64,000 bases of DNA from Haematobia irritans (Eukaryota > Arthropoda > Insecta > Diptera > Muscidae). The stretch is from NCBI RefSeq assembly GCF_050003625.1, contig NC_134397.1, forward strand, positions 219,852,537 through 219,916,536, written 5' to 3'. Position numbers and translations under genes: made by a program. This document shows positions 24,017-36,396 of the stretch, piece by piece. A model generated the notes under the pieces. The model had not been told where the DNA came from, did not search any database, and saw nothing but the letters and a program-made list of their open reading frames with translations. The number at the start of each line of letters is the position of its first letter. Position 1 is the stretch's first letter.

Positions 24017-25323
24017 AAGGGTGATACGGTCAAAATTTGGTCAAGGGAAAACGCGTGTAAATCGGCGAAATCGTTTATTTAAAAAATCAAATTAAATTTC
24101 TTTTTCAAGTTCAATTAGTATGAAATTCAGGAAAAATATTCAGTTAGGCTTTCGCTTTTCCAAATCCGAATTGCCGGGCCTCACGCTTGACACCTGCCAT
24201 CAGATTTTGTGCAGCCACCTTGTCCAACTTGTCCACCTTCTTCGCCGCAGAAAGCCAGTTTGCCTTGAACTGCTGCTCGTCCTTAGCAGTTTTTTTGGTT
24301 TTCTTTAGGTTCCGCTTGACAATAGCCCAGTATTTCTCAATTGGGCGGAGCTCTGGCGTGTTGGGAGGGTTCTTGTCCTTGGGAACCACCAGCACGTTGT
24401 TGGCGGCGTACCACTCCATGACCTTTTTACCGTAATGGCAAGATGCCAAATCCGGCCAAAACAGTACGGAACAACCGTGTTTCTTCAGGAAAGTCAGCAG
24501 ACGTTTATTCAAACACTCTTTCACGTAAATTTCTTGGTTGACAGTCCCGGAAGCTATGAAAATGCTGCTTTTCAAGCCACAGGTACAGATGGCTTGCCAA
24601 ACCAGATATTTCTTTGCGAACTTTGACAGTTTTATGTGCTTGAAAATATCTGCTACCTTTCCCCTTCCTTTTGCCGTATAAAACTCCTGTCCCGGAAGCT
24701 GCTTGTAGTCGGCTTTGACGTAGGTTTCGTCGTCCATTACCACGCAGTCAAACTTCGTCAGCATCGTCGTGTACAGCCTCCGGGATCACGATTTGGCCGT
24801 CGTTTTTTGTTTATCATCGCGATTTGGAGTCACTACCTTCTTGTAAGTCGATAGTCCGGCTCGTTTTTTGTCTCGATGCACGGTTGTAGGCGATACACCC
24901 AGCTTATTTGCGGCATCTCGGAGAGAGAGGTTAGGGTTTCGCTTGAAACTACCGGCAACTCTCTTTGTCGTCTCAGCGGCCTCTGGTTTTCGATTTCCCC
25001 ACGATCCAGACTTCCTGGCTGTCGACAAACGTTCCTCAAACACTTTAATTACATTTGTAACGGTTGATTTGACAACTTTTAGCGATTTTGCGAGCTTTGC
25101 GTGCGAGTAGCTCGGATTTTCGCGATGCGCGAGCAAAATTTTGATACGCTGCTCTTCGTGCTTGAACGGCATTTTGACAACTGAAGAGTGAATTCCAAAA
25201 TCAAAATAGGAGCAACATTCTACACACACACCTTCAAAATGAGGGGTGTTCAGGATTTTTAAATGCAAAATTGAAAGAAATACGTCAAGTTTATATTGAC
25301 CAAATTTTGACCGTATCTCCCTT
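24017..25323 (-). mobile_element. Complete Tc1/mariner-superfamily element
   Basis: A 1307-bp element with matching ~28-bp inverted ends (AAGGGTGATACGGTCA and following on the left; the right end has one mismatch, GAGAT for GTGAT). It is flanked by TA on both sides (24015-24016 and 25324-25325). It carries one long transposase frame on the minus strand, broken by a single stop. This is the classic size and architecture of the IS630-Tc1-mariner group. Confidence 0.95.
24144..25172 (-). pseudogene. mariner-superfamily transposase, one nonsense mutation
   Basis: A 343-codon frame from ATG at 25172 (MPFKHEEQRIK) to the stop at 24144. There are two predicted helix-turn-helix regions at about residues 8-45 and 70-110 (AKSLKVVKSTVTNVIKVF, LSLRDAANKLGVSPTTVHR). 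The catalytic part has MDDETYV, WPDLASCHYG and PELRPIEKYW. Codon 129, CGA (Arg) in the sister copy, is TGA here (24786-24788), splitting the protein into a DNA-binding and a catalytic half. It is three codons longer than the copy at 52169 because of a KLD duplication near the C terminus. The start at MPFK is preferred over an upstream ATG at 25268 because it precedes the conserved helix-turn-helix. Confidence 0.92.
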
Positions 25324-25935
25324 TATGGCACTGTGTTAATGTTGGGCCTGGACCAGGTCTCCTACCTAGCCCACCTGATCAAAACCAATACTATGCTGTT
25401 CTTTGTAACGGGAACAAACCTTTCATAATGGGAGAGGATCGGGGAGCAACCCTCCTCGGAGTTTATCACCGACGCTAAACCGAAAATCAAGTTAATGTGA
25501 TGCGAGGAAATTCGATTGGTGGACCACAGCCTAGTTTTGCTGCGAGAAGTGTAGGTGATAATGCAAAGTGTGTAGTGGCTCAGAAATAAAATCTGAGACC
25601 TGAGAACGTAAATATTATTGCTGATAGGCAGAGGGAAATGAAAGTAAGAGCAGAGATGACAAACCGTCTTGTAATGCGAAAGGACAGTTAAAGATTATCC
25701 ATACGGGAATACGTTTTTTTCAGTATGAAAGACAAGGTTTAGGGAGCAGCCTTCGTTGGAGAACAGGCAGAGAAGCGAAGCCAAGATTCATGGAATTTGG
25801 AGTCAAAGGACACACAGAGCGGTGTAGAGTCGTTGACGCCAAAACTTAAAAGTTTTTCACGAAGAGGAGGATAAATATGGTACTGCCTTGGAGATGGACC
25901 TGGATCAGGCCCCTTAGTTTACTCTGACCAAAACC

Positions 25936-26968
25936 CATGACACGAAGTTCGTCGTATCCAATTGCTGTACCACAGCATAGTTAAACACCTGGACACACCG
26001 GAATAAGGGGAATGATAAAGTCAAATGAACAGTTGGGAGAAAAAGAGAACTAAGAAAACGAAACCCATAGAAGCTGTGCGGACCGAGTTGGACGAAAGGA
26101 GAATGTGGCCCTCCATAAAGCGATATTAAAGAGTGTAACGTTCGCAATAGCGATAAAAATATTATGAGGTGACCGAAAGAAGCAAACAGAGGACGGATGA
26201 TCCAATTCATACAGATTAGCATCCACCGAAGCGAAACTTCAGCCGGCGTTGCTTTCGATAGAAAGGGAAAATACTCGTAGCATTGATGAAAAACTACTGA
26301 GAAGGATTAGAACGACAATCAGAAAGGCCGTGAGAGCTATAACCGAAAACCTTGAGTTTAGAGACTGGACAAGGATCCGATGTTAATTAAAAAAAAGGAT
26401 ACTAAAGTCCAAAATTTCAAGGGAAAAATGTGAGACTTTCAAAATCGGCAAGGTTCTTGGCATTTTTATTATTTGTCAGACTAAATTGATTGTCCAAATA
26501 ATACCTAGGCGACATTTAAGGTTTCTTGGATAACGTTGGGGAATGAAAACTTCCACTTTTTAGCATACTACTTATAGCGATATGGTGAATCATTACAAAG
26601 GTACTGAGTTCCTTTTTCCATCAGACTATTACTGATTTGAGCGACAGCATAGTGAGGAAGTTTAGGTATAGTGGCAGTACATTTTGTCAACTCCCTTTTA
26701 CTGTTCAGTCTACAAGTGGTGTGAGGAATATACTCGTATTCATGAAAGCTTCTGGGTCGAAGATTTAAGGAAACTTTAATGGAAGGTACACAAATATGAT
26801 GGCATTAATCTTGACGGGGAGCAATATCAAGATGAGGAAGATAAAATAACACGTTAGTCCATTATGGTCAAAATGGACAACAATTCATTTCCAAGGATTT
26901 TTGTCATCCTCTATATCCTAACCTAACCTAACCTAAAGTTAGAGAACATGTGCGCCGAATAAGAGCAG
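25936..26968. other. Intergenic DNA with a short CCTAA run
   Basis: No recognised gene. A short CCTAACCTAACCTAACCTAA run at about 26917-26936 has no SINE body attached. Confidence 0.45.
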
Positions 26969-26970
26969 TA

Positions 26971-27256
26971 CACAAAAAATTGTTTCTGATTCAATCACGA
27001 AATTAATTGATCCAAATAATTTTTAAATTGAAATATCAATCACGGAAACGATAGTATCAATTAAAAAATTAATTGAACGTCAATTAAAAAATTAATTGAT
27101 TCAATTAAAAAATTATTTGATACTATTAATTTTTGTGACTGATTTTTGTTTCAATTAAAAAAAAGTTTTTGAATCAATAAAATTTTTAAATTAATATTTT
27201 TTAGAACTCAATTAAGACTTTAATTGGAAAAACTTTCGTGAATTTTTTTTTCTGTG
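26971..27256. mobile_element. Short TA-flanked MITE (mariner-type)
   Basis: A 286-bp AT-rich element with imperfect inverted ends (CACAAAAAATT on the left; CACAGAAAAAAAAATT read from the right), flanked by TA on both sides (26969-26970 and 27257-27258). The interior is filled with AATTAATTGA/TCAATTAA motifs in both orientations, so the transcript could fold back on itself. Non-coding; the TA target points to the Tc1/mariner superfamily. Confidence 0.65.
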
Positions 27257-27258
27257 TA

Positions 27259-28861
27259 GACGACGTTGGTGTATATAAGACATGTTTGACAAGGTTGAGA
27301 CCTTGGAATTTTATCTGCTTTTGAACGATATAAAGCCCACTATATCGGCAAAATCTGTTTCGGGATCTGGAGACATATTAGGGAATTCCTTGAAGACATC
27401 GAATATCCGGAGCAAACCTCGTGATGGAAAGACAATTTAAATCTCTCTGCAAGCCGAATACTGACTTAGACAGGGAAACCTGGATTCTCTTTTGAAGAAC
27501 AAACTAGAAATTGTAATCATAACCAAATCGATTACTTGTCGACCAATTTTTTTTTAATTTTGGAAAAGTCAACTTTTTGAGTTTTCGACTTTGTGAAAAT
27601 TTGGAATAGTCCAATATTTAGAATTTTCGACTTTTCAACTATATTTACAAATTTTGAAAAATCGCATCTTTGAGGTTTAGACTTATAATCCCCTTTTTCG
27701 ATTTTTTAAATTTTCGAGCTGTGGTTAAACCGGATAATTTTAGTCACTGATATTCAGAGTAAAATTTTAAGCCAATTTTTAGCCAGTTTAAGTTGCCTTT
27801 CATTTACCATACTCTCGAACTAAAGCATCCATAAACAGACAAGACTAAGATAAAAAATGTTCATAAGAAAATTATTTTTCTTGACATATAACCAAAATGT
27901 GTTTTTCCTCATCTATGCTTGGAGAAGGTCAAAAATATCACAGCTATCTATAATTCATCATTTAAGGTATATAGATAAAATATGAAAAATGAAAAAATTG
28001 ATGGTCATATTTTTATGCTGTGCATATTGAAGTTGATGATGACAATGATGGAGATGGACATGCAAGGACAGGTACATATTTCAATGACATTGATAAAGCT
28101 TCACTGGAATCTGTGTCATCAAAATTTGGGTCGCAAAGTAAAAAAACAGGGAAAGTAAAACAAAAATAAATATAAATTTTTATTAAAATGGAAAATATAA
28201 ACAGACAAAAGGGAAATTGGTTTTGGGAAAAATGAACTACCTCGTTTGAAAATTGAACTAAATTGTACTACATTTATGGTGATATCCACAAAACTGTCCT
28301 CTTTTCATAAAATGAAAAAAGAAAAAACTATAAAAATAATTTAAATTTAAATTTTTGTTATTATTTTTAAATTAAAAATTGCAAATACACAGAGATCAAA
28401 AGGAAACATTTCTTTTTGAAATTAACTTTGGGAGAACTTAACTAAATTTTACTTCTTTTTTGGAGATTTCCACAATTTGTTTATTTGTTTAAATTACACC
28501 TTCTCATAAAAAACTTATACCAAAAGCAAAGAAAAAATCATTGACGCCGTACTAAATGGGTAGTAGTTCACTCTTAGTAGTTTTGGGAAAATTTTCTTCT
28601 GCTTTAGTTTACATTGAACTTATTTAAATTTATATCCAAGGGGACAAGCAAATTTGTATTGGGCTGTGGAAATTTCGAAAAAATAAAATTAAATTAAAAC
28701 AAAATAATTATTTATTTGCAATAAAAATAATGACAATTTGGACACCGGAAAAATCCACAGTTAAACTAAAGTTGTATATAACTTATTTTTATTGCAAACA
28801 AATTTTTTTGTAGTTAAATTTTATTTTTTTTTTTCGAAATTTTCCACATCTCAATTAATTA
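27259..28861. other. AT-rich intergenic DNA, no recognisable gene
   Basis: A repeated TTTTCGACTTTT/GAAAATTTGGAA theme occurs at about 27560-27720. The AAATTTTGGGAAAA-type stretch and GGTGATATCCACAA / GGAGATTTCCACAA segments near 28280 and 28460 look like an old local duplication. No coding frame recognised. Confidence 0.45.
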
Positions 28862-28862
28862 T

Positions 28863-31556
28863 TTTATACCCTCCACCATAGGATGGGGGTATATTAACTT
28901 TGTCATTCCGTTTGTAACACATCGAAATATTGCTCTAAGACCCCATAAAGTATATATATTCTGGGTCGTGGTGAAATTCTGAGTCGATCTAAGCATCGAC
29001 GGATGCTTAGTCTGTAACACCCATGCAAATATTGATCCATATCGGTCCATAATTATATATAGTCCCCATATAAACCGATCCCCAGATTTGGACTTCGGAG
29101 CCTCTTGGAGGAGCAAAATTCATCCGATCCAGTTGAAATTTGGTACATGGTGTTAGTATATAGTCTCTAACAACCATGCAAAAATTGGTCCACATCGGTC
29201 CATAATTATGTATAGCCCCCATATAAACCGATCCCCCGATTTGTCTTGCGGAGCCTCTAAGAGAACCAAATTTCATCAGATCCTGCTGAAATTTGCTACA
29301 TGGTGTTAGTATACGGTATCTAATAACTACGCAAAAATTGGTCCACATTGGTCTATAGTTATGTATAGCCCCCATATACGCCGATCCCCAGATTTGGACT
29401 GCGGAGCCTCTAAGAGAAGCAAATTTCATCCCATCCGGCTGAAATTTGGTACATGGTTTTAGTATATAGTCTCTACCTATCACGCAAAAAATGGTCCACA
29501 TCGGTCCATAATTATATATAGCCCCCATGTAAACCGATCCCCAGATGTGACCTCCAGAGTTCTTGGAGGAGCAAAATTCATCAGATCGGGTTGAAATTTG
29601 GTACATTGCGCTAGTATATGGCCGCTAACAACCATGCCCAACTTGGTCCATATCGGTCTATAGTTATACATAGCCGATTCCCAAAAATAATCTACCAAAA
29701 TTTTATTTCTATAGAAAATTTTGTCAACATTTTATTTCTATAGAAAAATTTGTCAACATTTTATATCTAAAGAAAATTTTGTCAACATTTTATTTCTATA
29801 GAAAATTTTGTCAAAATTTTATTTCTATAGAAAATTTGGTCAAATTTTATTTCTATCGAAAATTTTGGCAAAATTTTATGTCTATAGAAATGTTGACAAA
29901 ATTTTATTTCTATAGAAAATTTTGTCAAAATTTTATTTCTTTAGAAAATTTCGTAAAAATTTTATTTCTATAGAAAATTTTGTAAAAATTTTATTTCTAT
30001 AGAAAATTTTGTCAACATTTTATTTCTATAGAAAATTTTGTCAAAATTTTATTTCTATAGAAAATTTTGTCAAAATTTTATTTCCAAAGGAAATTTTGTC
30101 AACATTTTATTTCTATTTTATTTCCAAAGGAAACTTTGTCAACATTTTATTTCTATAGAAAATTTTGTCAACATTTTATTTCTATAGAAAATTTTGTCAA
30201 AATTTTATTTCTATAGAAAATTTTTTCAAAATTTTATTTCTTTAGAAAATTTCGTAAAAATTTTATTTCGATAGAAAATTTTGTAAAAATTTTATTTCTA
30301 TAGAAAATTTTGTCAAAATTTTATTTCTATAGAAAATTTTGTCAAAATTTTATTTCTATAGAAAATTTTGTCAAAATTTTATTTCTATAGAAAATTTTGT
30401 CAACATTTTATTTTTTAGAAAATTTTGTCAACATTTTATTTCTATAGAAAATTTTGTAAAAATTTTATTTCCATAGAAAATTTTGTCATCATTTTATTTC
30501 TATAGAAAATTTTGTCAAAATTTAATTTCTATAGAAAATTTTGTAAAAATTTTATTTCTATAGAAAATTTTGTCAAAATTTTATTTCTATAGAAAATTTT
30601 GTCAACATGTTATTTCTGTAGAAAATTTTGTTAAAATTTTATTTCCAAAGGAAATTTTGTCAACATTTTATTTCTATAGAAAATTTTGTCAAAATTTTAT
30701 TTCTATAGAAAATTTTGTCAACATTTTATTTCTTTAGAAAATTTCGTAAAAATTTTATTTCTATAGAAAATTTTGTAAAAATTTTATTTCTATAGAAAAT
30801 TTTGTCAAAATTTTATTTCTTTAGAAAATTTCGTAAAAATTTTATTTCTATAGAAAATTTTGTAAAAATTTTATTTCTATAGAAAATTTTGTCAAAATTT
30901 TATTTCTTTAGAAAATTTCGTAAAAATTTTATTTCTATAGAAAATTTTGTCAAAATTTAATTTCTATAGAAAATTTTGTCAAAATTTTATTTCTTTAGAA
31001 AATTTCGTAAAAATTTTATTTCTATAGAAAATTTTGTAAAAATTTTATTTCTATAGAAAATTTTGTCAACATTTTATTTCTATAGAAAATTTTGTAAAAA
31101 TTTTATTTCTATAGAAAATTTTGTCAAAATTTTATTTCTATAGAAAATTTTGTCAACATTTTATTTCTATAGAAAATTTTGTCAAGATTTTATTTCTATA
31201 GAAAATTTTGTCAAAATTTTATTTCTATAGAAAATTTTGTAAAAATTTTATTTCTATACAAAATTTTATTTCTATAGAAAATTTTGTCAAAATTTTATTT
31301 CTATAGAAAATTTCGTCGAACTGAATTATATACATATTTAATCGGGCTGTTTTTATTTTTGTTTAATATATACCCCGTATGGACTAACTTACAATTGAGA
31401 AGACGGTGTTAAGGTTTTAAGGTACCTTGCCATCGGCAAGTGTTACCGCAACCCAAGTAATTCGATTGTGGATGACAGTCTTCAGTTTCTACGCAATCCA
31501 TAGTGGAGGGTACATAAGATTCGGCCTGGCCGAACTTTCGGCCGTATATACTTGTT
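28863..31556 (-). mobile_element. Helentron/DINE-like element, family A, complete copy 3
   Basis: The reference copy for family A in this window. Read on the minus strand: 5' end at about 31556 (ACAAGTATATACGGCCG, palindrome TTCGGCC-A-GGCCGAA), subterminal GTACCCTCCACTATGG, ~200 bp of unique sequence, the 29-bp array (31315-29694), the junction TTGGTAGATTATTTTTGG, then about five 153-bp units, and the 3' end with ACAAAGTTAATATACCCCCA and CCACCATAGG-type inverted copy ending GGGTATAA. The 5' and 3' subterminal motifs are inverted copies of each other, a Helentron hallmark. No coding capacity, so non-autonomous. Confidence 0.75.
29694..31315 (+). repeat. 29-bp satellite array S4 with 87-bp higher-order units
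   Basis: About 56 copies of the 29-bp unit, among the most regular in the window. From 30731 to about 31078 the units are arranged in a higher-order repeat of exactly 87 bp (3 x 29). The variant TTTCTTTAGAAAATTTCG recurs at 30731, 30818, 30905 and 30992 (positions of its TCTTTA), followed each time by two ordinary units. Other variant units (GTCAACATT) are interspersed. Confidence 0.96.
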
Positions 31557-31558
31557 TT

Positions 31559-31622
31559 ACTTTGAACTGAACGTGGGTATTAATTACGGCATTGAACTTT
31601 ATACCCACGTTTAGTTCAAAGT
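31559..31622. repeat. 64-bp hairpin (22-bp inverted repeat)
   Basis: Arms ACTTTGAACTGAACGTGG... (31559-31580) and its inverse ending CCACGTTTAGTTCAAAGT (31601-31622) match over 22 bp with one mismatch and enclose a 20-base loop. It directly abuts the 5' end of family A copy 3. It may be the remnant of a foldback element or the insertion target; no function can be assigned. Confidence 0.85.
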
Positions 31623-32670
31623 TATAAGTTCAGTATGCACTTAAGCAAAAGAAAAATTTCGTACGATTTCCAAAAATAGTAGGAATTGACTACAGTATGG
31701 TTATAATGGTCATGATTTGGCACCAATGAATTTTTCGTTACTTTTAGTTCATTATTGTCTTCTATGAGCAATTTCGTGGATTGTAGTTAAAAAGTACACT
31801 AGAGCATTAAATTTTCCTGGTTGTGAAACAACGCTTTGTGGAAATATTAAAATGTGAAGTGTAATTTATTTAAATTTTCCCACGACATAGATTATTCTTG
31901 CTATAAAACAGTTTACTTTTGTCTGCATATAAGTTTTGCGATAAACTTTTTTTGTGTGTGTGTATTCAGTAGCACAAAAAAAAAATCACAACAATTTATA
32001 TATAGTAAATTTCAAAATTAACATCAACCCCATTCATTTATTATAAAACAGAAACAATTTAGTTATCTTCCTCTAAATAAAATTAGTTTCATTTTTATGG
32101 TACTGGACAAACCATAAATTAATTGCTTGTCCCCCCGGCATGGTTTCCATTAACCACCACCACGAATATTGACAATACAAGTTGGCCTATATTTAGGAAT
32201 ATATTTTATTTTTAGTTTGAAAACTCCCTTAACACCAGTTCTAGTGATAAGAAATACGATGTCTAACCAAAGTTTAGTTTTATTTCTTCCGGTTTTGCTG
32301 AGAGTTTAGTTTAGTTTTTTTTGCTTTTATTCTTCTTTTCCATTTCATTATCCTTTACCAAGTGAACTTTATTTGATCCTTTGCCAAAAAAAAAAAGTAT
32401 CTGTGTGTCTTTTCGTCTCTTTATTCAACTCCCTCGATAATAAATAAAAAAAAATACAGGAAGTAATTTTTCAGGTCTCACATGGCCCAAAACGACATTT
32501 GTGACAATTTGGTGTTTTAGGTTTTTGCTAACCTTTTTTTTCTTGTTTATTTATTTTATTGTTCCATTTAGTGGTAAGGAGGAGTAACAGTGTACCAGTT
32601 TTAAGTGTGATTTAACTAATAGTGTTTTGTAAAATACGGTTGGGAAAAAGACGAAAATCCTTGTGGCCAA
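31623..32670. other. Intergenic DNA, no recognisable gene
   Basis: AT-rich with T-runs; no coding frame, RNA or shared repeat recognised. Confidence 0.5.
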
Positions 32671-34311
32671 TTTTTATACCCTTCACCACTACTGTGGGTA
32701 TAATAAGTTTGTGCATTTGTATGTAACGCCAAGAAATAGTGGTCTTAGACCCATCTTTTAGTATACCGATCGGCTTAGAATTAAATTCTGCGTCGATTTA
32801 GCGATGTCCGTCTGTCCGTCCGTCTGTCTGTCTGTCTGTATATGTAATTTTGTGCACAAAGTACAGCTCGCAATTTAAGTCCGATCGTCCTTAAATTTGG
32901 CAGAGGGTCGTTTCTTGGGACAGAGACAATCGCTATTGGTTTTCGAAAAAATCGGTTCAGATTTAGATATAGCTTCCATATATATTTATCCCCGATTTGG
33001 TCAAAGTTAGCGTGTTTATCAAGCGATTTTCTTGAAATACCGTACATCCAAATATTTTATGAATCTCCAAAATCTTGCAAAACATCAGCCAAATCGGTTC
33101 AGATTTAGATATAGCTCCCATATATATCTTTCGACCGATTTAGACTCATATGTCCACAGAGGCCAAAGTTTACTACCGATCTTCGTGAAATTTTGCAGAG
33201 AGGGTAGAATGGACATACTACCAATGCTTGGTAAATTTGATTGAAATCGGTTCAAATTTAGATATAGCTCCCATATATATCTTTCGTCCGATTTAATTAT
33301 ATGGCCACAGAAGCTAGAGTTTTGCCGTGATTTGCTTCAAATTTTGCAAAAGGGGTACGTTTAATAGTATCGTTAAGTGTGTCAAATTTTGTTAAAATCG
33401 GTTCAGATTTAGATATAGCTCAAATATATATATCTTTCGCCCGATTTGGACTTATATGGTTTCATTCAAAAGCCAGAGTTTTGCCCTGACTTACTTCAAA
33501 ATTTGCACAAGCGGTAATTTTAACGGTACTATTGTATGTGCCAAATATGGTCAAAATCGATTCAGATTTAGATATAGCTCCCATATATATCTTTCGTCCG
33601 ATTTGGACTCATATGACCACAGAGGCCAAAGTTTAATACCGATCTTCGTGAAATTTTGCACAGTAGGTAGAATTCACATTCTACCAATGTTTGGTAAGTT
33701 TGATTGAAATCGGTTGAAATTTAGATATAGCTCCCATATATATCTTACATCGGATTTGAACTTATATGGCCTCAAAATCCAGGGATTTGCCGTGATTTGC
33801 TTCAAATTTCGCACAAGGAGTACGTTTAGTAGTATCGGTAATTGTGCCAAATTTGGTTGAAATCGGTTCAGATTTAGATATGGCTCCCATATATATCCTC
33901 CGTCCGATTTGCACTCATATGACCAGGCGGCCAAAGTTATACTCCCATTTACGTGAAATTTCGCATAGATAGCAGAATTATTATTCTAACTATACATGTC
34001 AAATTTAGTCAAAATCGGTTCAGATTATATATAGCTCCCATATATACGTACACCAGAGTTGGGGAAAAAAGGTAGACTGTTACACATTTTAGACCGATTT
34101 TCAATGGAAGTTTCCTGCAATTAACTGGATAGCGTTAGCCGATTTAAATTTTAATTCTAGAGATTTTGTAGAAGTAAAAAAATTGTCTCCTTTATATAGC
34201 TTCCAGCAAATGTGAAGTAGTTGAGATGGTAACACAAATTTTAGCCTACATAGGGGTGAAGGGTATAATATAGTCGGTCCGCCCGAATTTAGACTTTACT
34301 TACTTGTTTTT
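32671..34311 (-). mobile_element. Helentron/DINE-like element, family B, copy 1
   Basis: Read on the minus strand, it begins ACAAGTAAGTAAAGTC, then a GC-rich palindromic segment (CGGGCGGACCG), then TATTATACCCTTCACC. About seven 153-bp-type units follow (AAATCGGTTCAGATTTAGAT / ATAGCTCCCATATATAT). Near the 3' end is a (GACR)n microsatellite (complement of GTCCGTCTGTCTG, 32811-32839), then a subterminal GTGAAGGGTATAAAAA-type end. It has the same architecture as family A with different sequence. Non-coding. Confidence 0.65.
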
Positions 34312-35037
34312 AAATTATATCAGTTGGAAAATATTCTATGTTAATCAACTTAATGGATTTTTTCGCCCATAAAATGGCTAAATATCAGTCATTTCACCCA
34401 ACTACAATCTCTTACATCTTTAATTAGTATTTTAGTTCCTTTTATATATTGGTCATATTTTCTCATATTTTATTGCTTAATCCATTGCTTGTGTGAAGCT
34501 TAAATTGTCCCCAACTTTAGTGTTGTACTTAAAGTACAAGTAATTATAGAAAGACCATACTTAATGTTTGATGGTCACTATTCTTTGGTTAAGTTTAATG
34601 TTGATGTTACTTAGTTTAGAGTAAGTATATACTGGACTTTTATGATGTCCTCTTTTACGATGTCCTTATTTTATGATTCAACAATTACATGGATCATATA
34701 TCATATTATACATTACCAAGCTATATAAAGGACGATTGATATAATGTCTCAGAGTTAATGGACAAAAAAAATGTTGTAAAGCTATAACCAAGGTTTAACA
34801 GCAAAAAAAAAAAGAAGAAGAAAACCTCAAGAAAAGAAGCCAAAGAAATACTAATTTTGCTTTTATTATCTTAAATACTACAAAGTAAGAATCGGTAGAT
34901 ATATTGGTGAGATATTGTAGAACAATATTTGACATTATGATAATGAAGAACCAAGAGAGCATGATTGCCATTGGTGGAGTCTTCAATCAAATACAAACGA
35001 ATTCAATAATTACACAGTGCAACACACAAATTTCAGT
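34312..35037. other. Intergenic DNA between two divergent family B copies
   Basis: AT-rich, with an A/AAG-rich patch at 34801-34825. No gene or shared repeat recognised. Confidence 0.5.
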
Positions 35038-35038
35038 C

Positions 35039-36396
35039 AAACAAGTAAGGAAAGTCTAAAGTCGGGCCGACTATATTAAACCCTACACCACTTTGTAGAT
35101 CTAAATTTTCGATACCATATCACATCCGTCAAATGTGTTGGGGGCTATATATAAAGGTTTGTCCCAAATACATACATTTAAATATCACTCGATCTGGACA
35201 GAATTTGATAGACTTCTACAAAATCTATAGACACAAAATTTAAGTCGACTAATGCACTAGGGTGGAACACAATGTTAGTAAAAAATATGGGAAACATTTA
35301 AATCTGAAGCAATTTTAAGGAAACTTCGCAAAAGATTATTTATGATTTATCGCTCGATATATATGTATTAGAAGTTTAGGAAAATTAGAGTAATTTTTAC
35401 AACTTTTCGACTAAGCAGTGGCGATTTTACAAGGAAAATTTTGGTATTTTGACCATTTTTGTCGAAATCAGAAAAACATATATATGGGAGCTATATCTAA
35501 ATCTGAACCGATTTCAATCAAATTTGGCACGCATAGCTACAATGCTAATTCTACTTCCTGTGCAAAATTTCAACTAAATCGGAGCAAAAAATTGGCCTCT
35601 GTGGTCATATGAGTGTAAATCGGGCGAAAGCTATATATGGTAGATATATCTAAATCTGAACCGATTTCAACCAAATTTGGCACGCATAGCTACAATGCTA
35701 ATTCTACTCCCTGTGCAAAATTTCAAATAAATCGGAGCAAAAAATTGGCCTCTGTGGTCATATGAGTGTAAATCGGGCGAAAGCTATATATGGTAGATAT
35801 ATCTAAATCTGAACCGATTTCAACCAAATTTGGCACGCATAGCTACAATGCTAATTCTACTCCCTGTGCAAAATTTCAAATAAATCGGAGTAAAAGATTG
35901 GCCACTGTGGTCATATGAGTGTAAATCGGGCGAAAGCTATATATGGGAGCTATATCTAAATCTGAACCGATTTCAATAAAATTTGGCACACTTGACTACA
36001 CTACTAATTCTACTCCCTGTGCAAAATTTCAACCAAATTGGGGTAAAACTCTGGCTTCTGGGACCGTATTAGTCCATATCGGGCGAAAGATATATATGGG
36101 AGCTATATCTAAATCTGAACCGATTTCTTCCAAAATCAATAGGGATCTATTCTGAGCCAAAACACATACTTCTACCAAATTTGATTGGATTGGGCTAAAA
36201 CTGCGACCTAGACTTTGATTACAAAAATTTGTTCACGGACAGACGGACAGACGGACATGTCTATATCGACTCAGGAGCCCACCTTGAGCATTTTTGCCAA
36301 AGACACCATGTGTCTATTTCGTCTCCTTCTGGGTGTTGCAAACATATTGACTAACTTATAATACCCTGTTCCACAGTGTGGCGCCGGGTATAAAAA
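35039..36396 (+). mobile_element. Helentron/DINE-like element, family B, copy 2
   Basis: The 5' end AACAAGTAAGGAAAGTC is followed by the perfect palindrome AGTCGG-G-CCGACT and ACCCTACACC. The centre holds five units with an exact 153-bp period; TATC of the shared TATATCTAAATCTGAACC motif lies at 35494, 35647, 35800, 35953 and 36106. The 3' end carries the GACAGACGGACAGACGGAC microsatellite (about 36238) and ends CGCCGGGTATAAAAA. Because 153 is divisible by three, open frames run through adjacent units; these are incidental. Confidence 0.72.

Larger units (their letters stand above)
23700..25935 (+). repeat. Degenerate long tandem repeat interrupted by mariner
   Basis: Three diverged copies of a module with the landmarks ATGGCACTGT...TTGG-CCTGGA-CAGGTCTC...CTGATCAAAACC, at 23707, 25323 and 25876. 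A second landmark, CCTCCTCGGAATTTATCACCGA...GCTAA-CCGAAAATC, lies at about 23838 and 25451, with a diverged version near 25750. After removing the mariner insertion the spacing of the first two is roughly 260-300 bp. The origin of the module is unknown. Confidence 0.55.

Noticed and set aside
26917..26936. Interstitial telomere
   Set aside because: Only about four CCTAA units, the same motif as the SINE tail; more likely a SINE tail relic.
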